Origin: Alphaproteobacteria bacterium
GTDB taxonomy: Bacteria; Pseudomonadota; Alphaproteobacteria; Rhizobiales; GCA-2746425
DNA length: 64,000 nt
Assembly (NCBI GenBank): GCA_024743215.1
Contig: JANSWZ010000014.1
Location: 1-64,000 of the forward strand
Direction of reading: 5' to 3'
Each line of letters starts with the position of its first letter. The first letter of the stretch is position 1. A program made the translations under genes and the position numbers. The notes under the pieces are model-generated. The model was not told the origin of the DNA and did no database searches. It saw only the letters and a list, made by a program, of their open reading frames with translations. Shown here piece by piece: positions 27,100 through 36,817 of this stretch.

Positions 27100-28077
27100 T
27101 TACGCCTTGTAGAAAGCGCGTCTTGCTTCCGTGGGAGCCATGTCAAATTTTTCTCGAAAAGCTGCCGAAAAGCGCGACAAATTTGCAAACCCAGTGGCAA
27201 CCGCAATTTCGGCGATAGACAAGGTTGATTGCTGACACAGGTTAAGCGCAATCTTCAGCCTGAGTTCACGATAAAACTGCATGGTTCCCTGTTCCAACTG
27301 GTCGCGGAACAGACGGTTGAGTTGCCTTGGCGATAGGTCACACAGCGCGGCCAATTGCGGCAGGCTCAGCGGATCAGCGACATGATTTTCCATGACTTCG
27401 ATCGTCTCGACAACGGCAGCATTTGCCGTGTTGTAGCGCTCGACAAGACCAGCACGTTGTTGACCGCCTGCGGGCCGCACCTCTGTATGCATGAACCAGT
27501 CACTGACCTGCCGCGCAAATTGGGCACCATGGTGGCTTGTGATCAGTGCATGCATCATGTCCAAAGGCGCAGTGCCACCAGCGCAGCTGACACGGTCGCG
27601 ATCCATGACATAAAGCGAGCGGGTCAGTAAAAGATCGGGCCACTTTTCCACCAAAGCGGGGGCGTGTTCCCAATGGATGGTCATGCGCCGTCCGCTCATA
27701 ACAGCGGCATTTGCCAAAATGAATGGACCACCCGACACGCCGCCCAGAATTACGCCCTTTGCAGATAGTTGGCGCAGTGCGGTGAATATCTGTGCGTTTT
27801 GAAATGAAGCAGGGTTGCCGCCGGCAATGACCAGAAGCAAATCCAGCGCGCTCGCATCCTTGATGTTGAGGTTTGCTTTCAGTTCAATTCCGCCAGAGCT
27901 GGTTGCCAGCCTGTCATCAACCGCCAAATGCCTGATGTCATAAAGGTTTTTGCCGCTTAACAGATTGGCAGCCCGCAACGGCTCGACAGTCGAGGCATAG
28001 GACATCATGGCAAAATCATCGATGAGCAGAAGGCCGACCGAATAAGGCTTGTCGTGATCTTGGTGAGTTTTGTCCAT
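27100..28077 (-). CDS. GlxA/GbdR-type AraC-family transcriptional regulator
   Basis: A 325-aa regulator with an N-terminal DJ-1/PfpI-like domain (residues about 10-180, GLLLIDDFAMMSYASTVEPLRAAN region in part) and a C-terminal AraC double helix-turn-helix (about 225-320, with LCDLSPRQLNRLFR and TGFANLSRFSAAFR). GbdR of Pseudomonas, which controls methylated-amine catabolism, has this architecture. It is divergent from mgdA across an 89-base gap, so it probably activates the N-methylglutamate dehydrogenase operon. The start at 28077 (MDKTHQ) is preferred; the frame is open to 28140. Confidence 0.85.
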   Translation of the reverse strand: MDKTHQDHDKPYSVGLLLIDDFAMMSYASTVEPLRAANLLSGKNLYDIRHLAVDDRLATSSGGIELKANLNIKDASALDLLLVIAGGNPASFQNAQIFTALRQLSAKGVILGGVSGGPFILANAAVMSGRRMTIHWEHAPALVEKWPDLLLTRSLYVMDRDRVSCAGGTAPLDMMHALITSHHGAQFARQVSDWFMHTEVRPAGGQQRAGLVERYNTANAAVVETIEVMENHVADPLSLPQLAALCDLSPRQLNRLFRDQLEQGTMQFYRELRLKIALNLCQQSTLSIAEIAVATGFANLSRFSAAFREKFDMAPTEARRAFYKA

Positions 28078-28166
28078 ATTTCGATAATTACCGTCTTTCA
28101 ACAGAAAGCACAATTGCAGGTTTACCGATATTCTGCCCACTTGGAAATTGTTAGACGGGGTCCGAA

Positions 28167-29417
28167 ATGCGTTACTCAGCCCTACGGGTGTTGAAGGAAG
28201 GCCTGACTGGAAACAAGGGCTGGAAGCCCGCTTGGCGTGATCCTGAACCTCAAAAGAATTATGATTTCATCATTGTTGGCGGCGGCGGACACGGATTGGC
28301 GACAGCCTATTATCTGGCCAAGACATTCGGACAGAGCAAAATCGCCGTTTTGGAAAAAGGCTGGATTGGCGGCGGCAATGTTGGCCGCAACACAACCATT
28401 ATCCGCTCAAATTACATGCTTCCCGAAAACCAGCCCTTCTACGAATTTTCCATGCAATTGTGGGAAGGTCTGGAACAGGAATTCAACTACAATGCAATGG
28501 TGTCCCAGCGCGGAATCCTGAACCTGTTTCACTCGGACAATCAACGAGATGCCTTTATCCGGCGCGGTAATGCGATGATCATGTCCGGTGCCGATGCTGT
28601 TTTGCTGGATCAGGACGGCGTTCGCGGGATGTATCCATTCCTCGACTTTGACAATGCGCGCTTTCCGATCAAGGGCGGGCTGGTTCAGCCGCGCGGCGGA
28701 ACGGTGCGTCATGATGCTGTCGCCTGGGGATATGCCCGTGGCGCGGACCGTAATGGTGTCGACATACTTCAAAACTGTGAAGTCACCGGCTTTCAGATTT
28801 CAGATGGCGTGTGTACTGGTGTTGAAACCAGTCGCGGGCCGATTGGTGCCAAGAAAGTGGCGGTCTGCGTGGCCGGTTCATCCAGCCGCGTCATGGCAAA
28901 AGCCGATATGCGACTGCCAATCGAAAGCCATGTATTGCAGGCCTTTGTCAGCGAAGGCCTGAAACCCGTTCTTTCAGGCGTGGTCACCTTTGGTGCCGGG
29001 CACTTCTACGTTTCCCAGTCAGACAAGGGTGGCCTGGTCTTTGGCGGTGATATCGATGGCTATAATTCCTACGCACAACGCGGCAATCTTCCGGTTGTCG
29101 AGGATGTCTGCGAAGGCGGCATGGCGCTCATGCCGATGATTGGCCGCGCCCGTCTGCTACGTATGTGGGGTGGCATCATGGACATGTCGCTGGATGGCTC
29201 ACCTTTTATCGACAAGACCCATATTGGCGGTCTCTATTTCAATGGTGGCTGGTGTTACGGCGGCTTCAAGGCGACGCCCGCCAGCGGCTATTGCTATGCC
29301 CATCTTCTGGCAACCGGCGAACCACATGAAGTTGCAACCTCCTTTCGCCTCGACCGGTTCCTGAACGGTCACATGATTGATGAAAAGGGCCAGGGCGCCC
29401 AAGCGAACCTGCACTGA
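28167..29417 (+). CDS. mgdA: N-methylglutamate dehydrogenase subunit A (sarcosine oxidase beta-like)
   Basis: FAD-dependent subunit of the SoxB family, 416 aa. The dinucleotide motif IVGGGGHGLATAY is near residue 33, and the GGTVRHDAVAWGYAR region holds the His that carries covalent flavin in sarcosine oxidase. On sequence alone it would be called sarcosine oxidase beta. The gmaS-mgsABC genes close by make N-methylglutamate dehydrogenase, which oxidises N-methylglutamate to glutamate and a formaldehyde-level carbon, the better call. Order mgdA-B-C-D parallels soxBDAG. Confidence 0.85.
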   Translation: MRYSALRVLKEGLTGNKGWKPAWRDPEPQKNYDFIIVGGGGHGLATAYYLAKTFGQSKIAVLEKGWIGGGNVGRNTTIIRSNYMLPENQPFYEFSMQLWEGLEQEFNYNAMVSQRGILNLFHSDNQRDAFIRRGNAMIMSGADAVLLDQDGVRGMYPFLDFDNARFPIKGGLVQPRGGTVRHDAVAWGYARGADRNGVDILQNCEVTGFQISDGVCTGVETSRGPIGAKKVAVCVAGSSSRVMAKADMRLPIESHVLQAFVSEGLKPVLSGVVTFGAGHFYVSQSDKGGLVFGGDIDGYNSYAQRGNLPVVEDVCEGGMALMPMIGRARLLRMWGGIMDMSLDGSPFIDKTHIGGLYFNGGWCYGGFKATPASGYCYAHLLATGEPHEVATSFRLDRFLNGHMIDEKGQGAQANLH

Positions 29418-29427
29418 GGATGAGGCA

Positions 29428-29724
29428 ATGATTATCGATCACCCACTGCTTGGCCCGCGTGATGCTGCGGAATTCGTTTATCTCGGAGACACCGCCTTGC
29501 TGAACCGTCCTGATTGGCAGGCCGACGACGCACAGCGGCAGTTTCATGATTATCTGTATATGCGTGAAAATCCTGCAGGAGAGATGCGTGAGCTTTGGTA
29601 CCACGAGCGGGGAGATCGGTCCTGGCTGGTTATCACGCGCAACACCCTGACCCACGAAATCACCAAAGTTGAATTGGCACGCGATGTCGTCCGCGCAGCG
29701 CAAAAAGGGAGGACCACAGTGTGA
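29428..29724 (+). CDS. mgdB: N-methylglutamate dehydrogenase subunit B (sarcosine oxidase delta-like), zinc site lost
   Basis: Small SoxD-family subunit, 98 aa. In sarcosine oxidase the delta subunit binds zinc through CPYC, His59 and Cys63. Here the N-terminal motif reads HPLLG, with no cysteine, and the second reads H59-E-R-G-D63. Three of the four ligands are therefore missing and only His remains. The rest (GPRDAAEF, REL/WYH region) keeps the family pattern. The start at 29428 follows a GAGG; its stop overlaps the GTG of mgdC. I do not know whether zinc loss is general in N-methylglutamate dehydrogenases. Confidence 0.85.
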   Translation: MIIDHPLLGPRDAAEFVYLGDTALLNRPDWQADDAQRQFHDYLYMRENPAGEMRELWYHERGDRSWLVITRNTLTHEITKVELARDVVRAAQKGRTTV

Positions 29725-32681
29725 GCCAGTCCCACCGGTTTGATGGCAAAGGTCTGATCGACCGCCAACGGCCTCTTACATTCACGTTTAACGGAGATAC
29801 CTATCAGGGATATGAAGGCGATACGCTGGCCTCTGCGCTTGTTGCCAATGGCGTGAAGCTTGTTGGACGTTCGTTCAAATATCATCGTCCACGGGGTATT
29901 TTGACCAGTGGTTCAGAAGAGCCGAACGCTTTGGTGACCCTGAGAAAGGGCGCTTATGCTGAGCCAAATACACGCGCCACTTCCATTGAATTGTTTGATG
30001 GGTTGGACGCGACCAGCCAGAACCACATTGGCCCGTTGAAACATGATCTGCTCGCGGTCAATGATCTCATGGCACCGTTCTTTTCTGCCGGGTTCTACTA
30101 CAAGACATTCATGTGGCCGGCGGCCTTTTGGGAAAAACTCTACGAGCCCATGATCAGGCGGGCTGCAGGCCTTGGCAAATTGTCGCTGCAGGAAGATCCA
30201 GATTGTTATGCAAAGGGCTTTCTGCATTGTGACGTGCTGATCATCGGTGCCGGTCCCTCCGGTCTGGCGGCGGCACTCACGGCAGGTCGCGCCGGTGCAA
30301 AGGTCATATTGGCCGATGAAGATTTCCGCTTTGGCGGTCGGCTGACAATGGAAACATTCGGCGTCGATGACATGCCTGGAGCCGATTGGGTTGCGAAGGC
30401 CATCGACGAGTTGGGTTCAATGCCAAATGTGCGGCTGATGCCACGCACAACGATTTATGGTGTGTTCGACAACGGTATTTTCGGCGCGCTGGAGCGAAAG
30501 ACAGACCATCTGGCCTCAAGCGATGGCAAACCACGGCAAGTGCTTTGGCGGGTCTATTCCAAACAGTCAATTCTGTGCGCAGGCGCCACCGAACGCTCAA
30601 TGGCTTTTGCCAATAACGACCGGCCCGGCATCATGATGGCAGGCGCCGTGCGTGCCTATGCCAATCGCTTTGATGCGCTTGCCGGAAAGCAAGTGGCCGT
30701 GCTGACCAACAATGATGATGGCTGGCGCACAGCGCATGATCTCTCTGTGGCTGGCGCCCGGAATGTCAGCATCATTGATACGCGGCCCAGCACTGATAAT
30801 GTGACGCCTGCAGGTGTTGACGTCTTTCATGGCAAGCATGTGGTGAATACGCGGGGCCGTCACGGCCTGACATCAATCACGCTTTCCAACCAACAGGTTT
30901 TGAACGCTGATTGTCTGGCTGTCACAGGTGGCTGGAACCCAAATGTGCATTTGACCTGCCATCAACGGTCCCGGCCAAAATGGCGCGAAGATATTGCCAG
31001 TTTTGTACCAGGCGCCGGTCTACCCATTGGCATGCGCGTCGCCGGTGCTGCCAATGGCGCATTGACATTGGCCAAGGCGCTGCAAGAGGGGCAGGAACAC
31101 GCGACAACAGCGCTTGCATATCTTGGCATTCAGGCAAAAAGCGGACCAGCACCACGCGCTGAAGATGAAGCCTGCGAAATCTCCCCATTCTGGCACACTG
31201 GCGAAACGACAAGTGCCTATAAACGGGCCTGGGTCGATTTGCAGAATGATGTGACAGTGAAGGATGTTTTCCAATCGCACATGGAAGGCTTCCGCTCGGT
31301 TGAGCATCTGAAACGCTACACAACGCTGGGAATGGCAACGGATCAGGGCAAGACGGCGAATATTCTGGGTCTGGCCGTGATGGCCGAAGCCTCTGGCAAA
31401 ACGATACCCGAAACAGGTACGACCATCTTTCGCCCGCCCTATACGCCGGTGCCGATTGGCGCTTTTGCAGGCAGCTCACGTGGCAAGGAATTCCGGCCAA
31501 CCCGCAACACGCCCAGCCATCAATGGGCGCAGGAACAAGGTGCCGTTTTTACCGAAGTTGGCAACTGGCTCCGCGCCCAATGGTACCCGAAACCGGGCGA
31601 AACGCATTGGCGGGAAAGCGTTGATCGCGAAGTTCTTCAAACGCGTGCATCAGTCGGCGTGTGCGATGTGACCACATTGGGCAAGATCGATGTGCAAGGA
31701 CGTGATGCTGCAGCGTTTCTGAACAAAATATATGCCAATGCATTCGGCAAACTTGCCGTCGGTAAGGTGCGCTACGGGTTGATGCTGCGGGAAGATGGTG
31801 TGGCCATGGATGACGGCACAGCGGCCCGGTTCACTGATACGCATTTTGTTGTGACCACGACCACCGCCAATGCCGTTACAGTCTTTCGCCATATGGAGTT
31901 TTGTCGTCAATGTCTTTGGCCAGACATGGACGTCCATCTGATATCGACCACCGAGCAATGGGCCCAATTTGCCGTTGCCGGTCCCAATGCACGCAAATTG
32001 CTGCAAAAGCTGGTCGATGAGGATACCAATATTTCCAATGAGGCATTTCCGTTCATGGCTTGTGGTGAAATCAGTGTTTGTGACGGCACACCGGCGCGGC
32101 TTTTCCGCATCTCGTTCTCTGGTGAACTGGCCTATGAAATTGCCGTGCCCACAAGGTTCGGCAACTCTTTGATGGAAGCACTCATGGCAGCGGGCGAAGA
32201 ATTCGACGCGGTGGCTTATGGCACGGAAGCCTTGAGCGTTATGCGCATTGAAAAAGGCCATGCTGCGGGCAATGAGCTGTGCGGCACAACAACGGCACGT
32301 GACCTTGGTCTTGGTCGTATGGTTTCCAAAAAGAAGGACTGCATCGGCAATACAATGTCGGAGCGAGCCGATATGAACCGCGAAGATGGCTTTGCATTGG
32401 TTGGCTTCAAACCGGTTGATGAAGAACAGGCTCTAAGCGCTGGCGCGCATTTCGTGAGCAAAGAGAGTGATGCGGTTATGGCGAATGATGAAGGCTGGAT
32501 GACGTCGGTCTGCTACTCGCCCAATCTGGGATATTCCATTGGTCTCGGCTTCATCAAAAACGGCGATACGCGCATTGGCGAAACAGTCTGCGCTGCCAAT
32601 CCATTGCAGGGGCGAACGCTGGATGTGGAGATCGTCTCACCCCATTTTATCGATCCGGAAGGGGAACGCCTTCGTGTCTAG
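29721..32681 (+). CDS. mgdC: N-methylglutamate dehydrogenase subunit C (sarcosine oxidase alpha-like)
   Basis: Large SoxA-family subunit, 986 aa. It begins with a ferredoxin-like fold (FNGDTYQGYEGDTLASAL, no cluster cysteines). A dinucleotide domain follows with IIGAGPSGLAAA near residue 175, and the C-terminal third is a GcvT/aminomethyltransferase domain that hands the methyl-derived carbon to tetrahydrofolate. Products are glutamate and methylene-THF or formaldehyde. It starts with GTG at 29721, overlapping mgdB by four bases. Confidence 0.88.
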   Translation: MSQSHRFDGKGLIDRQRPLTFTFNGDTYQGYEGDTLASALVANGVKLVGRSFKYHRPRGILTSGSEEPNALVTLRKGAYAEPNTRATSIELFDGLDATSQNHIGPLKHDLLAVNDLMAPFFSAGFYYKTFMWPAAFWEKLYEPMIRRAAGLGKLSLQEDPDCYAKGFLHCDVLIIGAGPSGLAAALTAGRAGAKVILADEDFRFGGRLTMETFGVDDMPGADWVAKAIDELGSMPNVRLMPRTTIYGVFDNGIFGALERKTDHLASSDGKPRQVLWRVYSKQSILCAGATERSMAFANNDRPGIMMAGAVRAYANRFDALAGKQVAVLTNNDDGWRTAHDLSVAGARNVSIIDTRPSTDNVTPAGVDVFHGKHVVNTRGRHGLTSITLSNQQVLNADCLAVTGGWNPNVHLTCHQRSRPKWREDIASFVPGAGLPIGMRVAGAANGALTLAKALQEGQEHATTALAYLGIQAKSGPAPRAEDEACEISPFWHTGETTSAYKRAWVDLQNDVTVKDVFQSHMEGFRSVEHLKRYTTLGMATDQGKTANILGLAVMAEASGKTIPETGTTIFRPPYTPVPIGAFAGSSRGKEFRPTRNTPSHQWAQEQGAVFTEVGNWLRAQWYPKPGETHWRESVDREVLQTRASVGVCDVTTLGKIDVQGRDAAAFLNKIYANAFGKLAVGKVRYGLMLREDGVAMDDGTAARFTDTHFVVTTTTANAVTVFRHMEFCRQCLWPDMDVHLISTTEQWAQFAVAGPNARKLLQKLVDEDTNISNEAFPFMACGEISVCDGTPARLFRISFSGELAYEIAVPTRFGNSLMEALMAAGEEFDAVAYGTEALSVMRIEKGHAAGNELCGTTTARDLGLGRMVSKKKDCIGNTMSERADMNREDGFALVGFKPVDEEQALSAGAHFVSKESDAVMANDEGWMTSVCYSPNLGYSIGLGFIKNGDTRIGETVCAANPLQGRTLDVEIVSPHFIDPEGERLRV

Positions 32682-33246
32682 TTTCAAATTCTCTCTTGAG
32701 GCCCGCTCCCCGCTTGACTTGTATCAACGAACCATTGGGTCCGTTACGCTGGAGGAAGTGTCGGATCTGGCAATTGTTTCCATTGCAGCGCCCCTGGATG
32801 GTGAAGCGGCCTTGCACAAGGTTGTTGATAAAAAACTGGGTGCGCAATGGCCCAGCATAGGCACCTCGACGCTGACGCCCCACGGCCACCGCTTGCTCGG
32901 CTTGCAGGCGGATATGATCTTTGCGGTGTTTGCCCATCCGGGCGGAAGAGCAGAAGTATCCATTCAGGATCAGTTGAGCGCCGATTGCTACGTTACCGAT
33001 CAGTCTGATGCTTTTGTCGTTCTGGCAGTGGCCGGTTCAGGTGTGACAGACGCTCTGGAACGTGTTTGCCCGCTGGATTTGTCGTCCAAGGCCTTTCCCG
33101 TTGGCTGCACATTGCAGACTTCCATGGAGCATATTGGCGTCACAATCTCGAAACAATCCGAGGACTGTTTCTGGCTGCTGGCAGCCACATCCTATGCGGG
33201 CAGCCTTTGCCACGCAATGGAGACCGCTGTCATCCAAACGCAGTGA
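32674..33246 (+). CDS. mgdD: N-methylglutamate dehydrogenase subunit D (sarcosine oxidase gamma-like)
   Basis: SoxG-family subunit, 190 aa, a GcvT-like fold without catalytic function of its own in sarcosine oxidase. It starts with GTG at 32674, overlapping the mgdC stop by eight bases, with GGAAGGGGAA about 10 bases upstream. It closes the mgd operon and converges on gmaS; the 142-base gap shows no obvious terminator. Confidence 0.82.
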   Translation: MSSFKFSLEARSPLDLYQRTIGSVTLEEVSDLAIVSIAAPLDGEAALHKVVDKKLGAQWPSIGTSTLTPHGHRLLGLQADMIFAVFAHPGGRAEVSIQDQLSADCYVTDQSDAFVVLAVAGSGVTDALERVCPLDLSSKAFPVGCTLQTSMEHIGVTISKQSEDCFWLLAATSYAGSLCHAMETAVIQTQ

Positions 33247-33388
33247 GCCAATCACAAGCTACGAATGACCGCGGACCACACTGAGCCTGCGTGTATTTGA
33301 AGATAGTGCGCTGACATCATTGTTATCGTGTCAGGAATGCCGCCCGGGGTCGCGGAATACATCCGGGAACCCAGGGGCCAGGCATGTT

Positions 33389-34720
33389 CTAGATATCCAG
33401 CGTATTATCTTTTTCCCATTGGGAAAAATGAGACGCATAGGAATTCCATTCCTGGAGCTTCATTTTCAGATAGGCCGCTGAGAATTCTTGGCCCATGGCT
33501 GATTTAAGACTTTCGTCCTTGTCATAGTCCCGCAACGCATCCAGCAGATTCAGCGGCAAGCGCGGCGCGTCGGTGATTGTGTGACCTTCGGCGTACATAT
33601 CGATGTCATGACGCTTGCCGGGGTCAGCTTTCGTGCGCACACCATCAAGGCCGGCAGCAATGATAACAGCCTGCAACAGATAAGGATTGGCTGCGCCATC
33701 GGGCAGCCGCAGTTCAAAGCGGCCGGGGCCAGGAACACGCACCATGTGGGTGCGGTTATTGCCCGTCCAGGTGACCGTATTGGGAGCCCAGGTCGCGCCT
33801 GACATGGTGCGCGGCGCATTGATGCGTTTGTAGCTGTTTACCGTAGGGTTTGTAATGGCGGCCAGAGCAGAGGCGTGCTTCATGATACCGCCCAGGAAGT
33901 GCTTTCCCTTCTCAGAAAGCCCAAGCTCGGCTGTCGGTCCTTCGCCTTTCTCTGTGGCAAAGACGTTGATCTTGGCCTTGTCACCGGGCGCGTCCCAGAC
34001 CGAGATATGGGCATGACAGCCATTGCCGGTCAGGCCTTCAATGGGCTTCGGCATGAAGGTTGCGCGGAAGCCATGCTTTTCGGCAACTGATTTGGTCATG
34101 AATTTAAAGAAGGAGTGCTTGTCTGCGGTGATCAACGCATCATCAAAGTCCCAATTCATTTCGAACTGGCCATTGGCGTCTTCATGATCGTTCTGATAGG
34201 GGCCCCAGCCCAGCTCCAGCATGTAATCACAAATCTCGCGCACGACATCATAGCGACGCATCACGGCCTGCTGATCGTAGCAGGGCTTTTCTGCCGTATC
34301 GAATGGGTCTGAAATCTGATTGCCATCCGGCGTCAGCAGAAAATACTCCGCTTCAACACCGGTTTTGACATGCATGCCCTCCGAAGCCGCCTCGGCCACC
34401 AATTTGCGCAACACATTGCGAGGGGCCTGCGCGACATCTTCATCTTCCATCACACAATTACCAGCAACCCAGGCGACCTCCTTTTTCCAGGGGAGCTGAA
34501 TAACGGAAACAGGGTCTGGCACTGCCAGCATGTCCGGATGTGCGGGTGTCATATCCAGCCATGTTGCAAAGCCAGCGAAGCCAGCACCATCTTCCTGCAT
34601 ATCTGCGATGGCTTGCGCCGGGACGAGCTTTGCCCGCTGCCCACCGAACAGATCGGTGAAGGAAATCATGAAGTATTTGATGCCATTTTCTTTGGCGTAT
34701 TTGGCCAGATCGATTGCCAT
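33389..34720 (-). CDS. gmaS: gamma-glutamylmethylamide synthetase (glutamine synthetase-like)
   Basis: Ligates methylamine to glutamate with ATP, giving gamma-glutamylmethylamide, the first step of the N-methylglutamate pathway. The 443-aa product is a short glutamine synthetase-fold (GlnT/type III-like) enzyme with EAEYFLL, NDHEDANGQFE, GNGCHAHIS and RVPGPGRFELRLPDG, the usual metal, ATP and glutamate binding segments. It lies downstream of mgsABC in one leftward operon, which decides the call over plain GlnT. The start at 34720 gives the expected length. Confidence 0.9.
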   Translation of the reverse strand: MAIDLAKYAKENGIKYFMISFTDLFGGQRAKLVPAQAIADMQEDGAGFAGFATWLDMTPAHPDMLAVPDPVSVIQLPWKKEVAWVAGNCVMEDEDVAQAPRNVLRKLVAEAASEGMHVKTGVEAEYFLLTPDGNQISDPFDTAEKPCYDQQAVMRRYDVVREICDYMLELGWGPYQNDHEDANGQFEMNWDFDDALITADKHSFFKFMTKSVAEKHGFRATFMPKPIEGLTGNGCHAHISVWDAPGDKAKINVFATEKGEGPTAELGLSEKGKHFLGGIMKHASALAAITNPTVNSYKRINAPRTMSGATWAPNTVTWTGNNRTHMVRVPGPGRFELRLPDGAANPYLLQAVIIAAGLDGVRTKADPGKRHDIDMYAEGHTITDAPRLPLNLLDALRDYDKDESLKSAMGQEFSAAYLKMKLQEWNSYASHFSQWEKDNTLDI

Positions 34721-34768
34721 TTTCAGTCCTCAACAATGTCGTGGTAGTGGATCATGTTTTTCAGAATA

Positions 34769-36118
34769 TCAGTAGTTTCCGTCGCCGCCCGGCACCCAAT
34801 TGGTGCCCGCCAAAGGAACGCCGGACATGGCCGACGCCTCGACAGTCAGGGCGCATAAATCTTCAGGTTCCAGATTGTGAACGTGGCTCTTGCCGCAGGC
34901 GCGCGCGATGGTCTGCGCTTCCAGCGTCATGACCTTCAGATAGTTGGACAGACGACGGCCGGCGGCAACAGGATCAAGCCTTGAGGCCAAATGCGGGTCC
35001 TGTGTGGTGATACCGGCAGGGTCCAGGCCCTCATGCCAGTCATCATAGGCACCAGCCGTTGTGCCAAGGGCGTTATATTCACTTTCCCATTTCGGGTCAT
35101 TGTCGCCAATGGCGACCATGGCTGCGGTTCCGATAGAAACTGCGTCTGCGCCCAGAGCCAGAGCTTTGGCAACATCGGCCCCGGTGCGAATGCCGCCCGA
35201 AACAACCAGTTGCACTTCGCGGTGCATGCCCATGTCCTGAAGCGCCTTCACCGCTGGTCTGATACAGGCAAGTGTGGGTTGCCCGACATGTTCAATAAAG
35301 ACGTCCTGCGTTGCCGCCGTACCGCCCTGCATGCCGTCCAGCACGACCACATCAGCGCCGGCTTTGATGGCCAGCGTTGTGTCAAAATAAGGTCTCGCGC
35401 CGCCGATCTTGATATAGATGGGCTTTTCCCAACCTGTGATTTCGCGCAATTCCATGATCTTGATTTCAAGATCATCCGGGCCGGTCCAATCGGGATGTCG
35501 ACAGGCTGAGCGTTGATCGATGCCTTTGGGCAAATTGCGCATTTCGGCAACCCGATCCGAAATTTTCTGCCCCAGAAGCATGCCACCGCCGCCGGGCTTT
35601 GCACCCTGCCCGACAACCACTTCAATCGCATCAGCCCGGCGCAGATCATCCGGGTTCATGCCGTAGCGCGAGGGCAGATACTGATAAACAAGTTTCTGCG
35701 AATGCCCGCGTTCTTCTTCGGTCATTCCGCCATCACCTGTGGTGGTGGACGTACCGGCCATTGTTGCCCCGCGTCCAAGCGCTTCCTTGGCCTGGCCTGA
35801 CAAAGCGCCGAAACTCATACCGGCAATGGTAATGGGGATATCCAGCTCAATTGGCTTTTTGGCAAAGCGTGTTCCAAGCGTGACCTTGGTTTCGCATTTC
35901 TCGCGGTAGCCTTCCAGCGGGTAACGTGAAATGGAGGCACCCAAAAACAACAGATCATCAAAATGCGGCAGCTTGCGTTTGGCGCCACCGCCACGAATGT
36001 CGTAAATGCCGGTTGCGGCTGCGCGCCGGATTTCCGAGTTGATTGAATCTGTAAATGTTTCGGATTTTCGCGGGTCAGTCTGCGGAATTCCGTTCCGAAC
36101 ATCGTTTATCTTGTCCAT
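34769..36118 (-). CDS. mgsC: N-methylglutamate synthase subunit C (glutamate synthase FMN domain-like)
   Basis: A 449-aa protein equivalent to the central FMN-binding domain of glutamate synthase. It has the GAKPGGGGMLLGQK flavin/substrate motif, and GGIRTGADVAKALALGADAV, the typical phosphate-binding end of the barrel. It transfers the methylamino group to 2-oxoglutarate to give N-methylglutamate. It is encoded between mgsB (13 bases upstream) and gmaS (48 bases downstream). Confidence 0.9.
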   Translation of the reverse strand: MDKINDVRNGIPQTDPRKSETFTDSINSEIRRAAATGIYDIRGGGAKRKLPHFDDLLFLGASISRYPLEGYREKCETKVTLGTRFAKKPIELDIPITIAGMSFGALSGQAKEALGRGATMAGTSTTTGDGGMTEEERGHSQKLVYQYLPSRYGMNPDDLRRADAIEVVVGQGAKPGGGGMLLGQKISDRVAEMRNLPKGIDQRSACRHPDWTGPDDLEIKIMELREITGWEKPIYIKIGGARPYFDTTLAIKAGADVVVLDGMQGGTAATQDVFIEHVGQPTLACIRPAVKALQDMGMHREVQLVVSGGIRTGADVAKALALGADAVSIGTAAMVAIGDNDPKWESEYNALGTTAGAYDDWHEGLDPAGITTQDPHLASRLDPVAAGRRLSNYLKVMTLEAQTIARACGKSHVHNLEPEDLCALTVEASAMSGVPLAGTNWVPGGDGNY

Positions 36119-36130
36119 GATCGGACTTCC

Positions 36131-36814
36131 TTAATAGGCCGACGCATTGTCGACATTGAAATTGTAAAGCTGACGGGCTGAACCATAGCGTTTGAAATCT
36201 TCGGGCTTGGCGTCTGTGCCAGAGCGCTCAAGCAGGTCGCCAAGAATTTCCAGATGCTCGGCGCGCATTTCTTTTTCAACGCAGTCAGCACCCAGACTTT
36301 TGACGGTTCCACGGATGAACAGACGCGCTTCATAAAGCGAATCGCCCAACGCTTCACCAGCATCGCCCAACACGACCAGATTTCCGGATTGCGCCATGAA
36401 AGCCGACATGTGTCCGATATTGCCATGCACGACAATATCAATGCCCTTCATGGAAATGCCGCAGCGTGACGAGGCATTGCCCTTGATGACCAGCAGACCG
36501 CCATGACCGGTTGCACCAGCATATTGGCTGGCGTCACCTTCCACGATCACCGCGCCGGACATCATGTTTTCCGCTACGCCAGGGCCAGCAGATCCCGTGA
36601 TGTGGACCGTAGCTTCCTTGTTCATCCCGGCGCAGTAATAGCCTGTTGAGCCACGCACCGCGACTTCAATGGGACCATCCAGACCAACTGCAATTGCATG
36701 GCTGCCCTTGGGGTTCACGATTTCCCAGACGGTTTGATTTGTATCAGCCTTTTGCTGCTGCAAAGTGGCATTGACCGTGCGCAGATCGAGTTCGCTCATA
36801 TCAAGTGTCTGCAT
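36131..36814 (-). CDS. mgsB: N-methylglutamate synthase subunit B (GXGXG domain)
   Basis: A 227-aa protein equal to the C-terminal GXGXG (alpha-helical solenoid-like beta) domain of glutamate synthase, shown by repeats such as GSTGYYCAGMN, GSAGPGVAENM, GATGHGGLLVI and GNIGHMSAFM. It is a structural part of the three-subunit N-methylglutamate synthase. It lies 3 bases after the mgsA stop. Confidence 0.9.
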   Translation of the reverse strand: MQTLDMSELDLRTVNATLQQQKADTNQTVWEIVNPKGSHAIAVGLDGPIEVAVRGSTGYYCAGMNKEATVHITGSAGPGVAENMMSGAVIVEGDASQYAGATGHGGLLVIKGNASSRCGISMKGIDIVVHGNIGHMSAFMAQSGNLVVLGDAGEALGDSLYEARLFIRGTVKSLGADCVEKEMRAEHLEILGDLLERSGTDAKPEDFKRYGSARQLYNFNVDNASAY

Positions 36815-36817
36815 GGC

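Noticed and set aside
28167-33246. Sarcosine oxidase soxBDAG as the operon name
   Set aside because: The proteins look like sarcosine oxidase subunits, but gmaS and mgsABC lie next to them and the delta-like subunit lacks zinc ligands, so N-methylglutamate dehydrogenase fits better. Sarcosine oxidase remains the fallback.
33389-34720. Ordinary glutamine synthetase (GlnT)
   Set aside because: Fold and length would allow it, but linkage to all three N-methylglutamate synthase genes indicates gamma-glutamylmethylamide synthetase.
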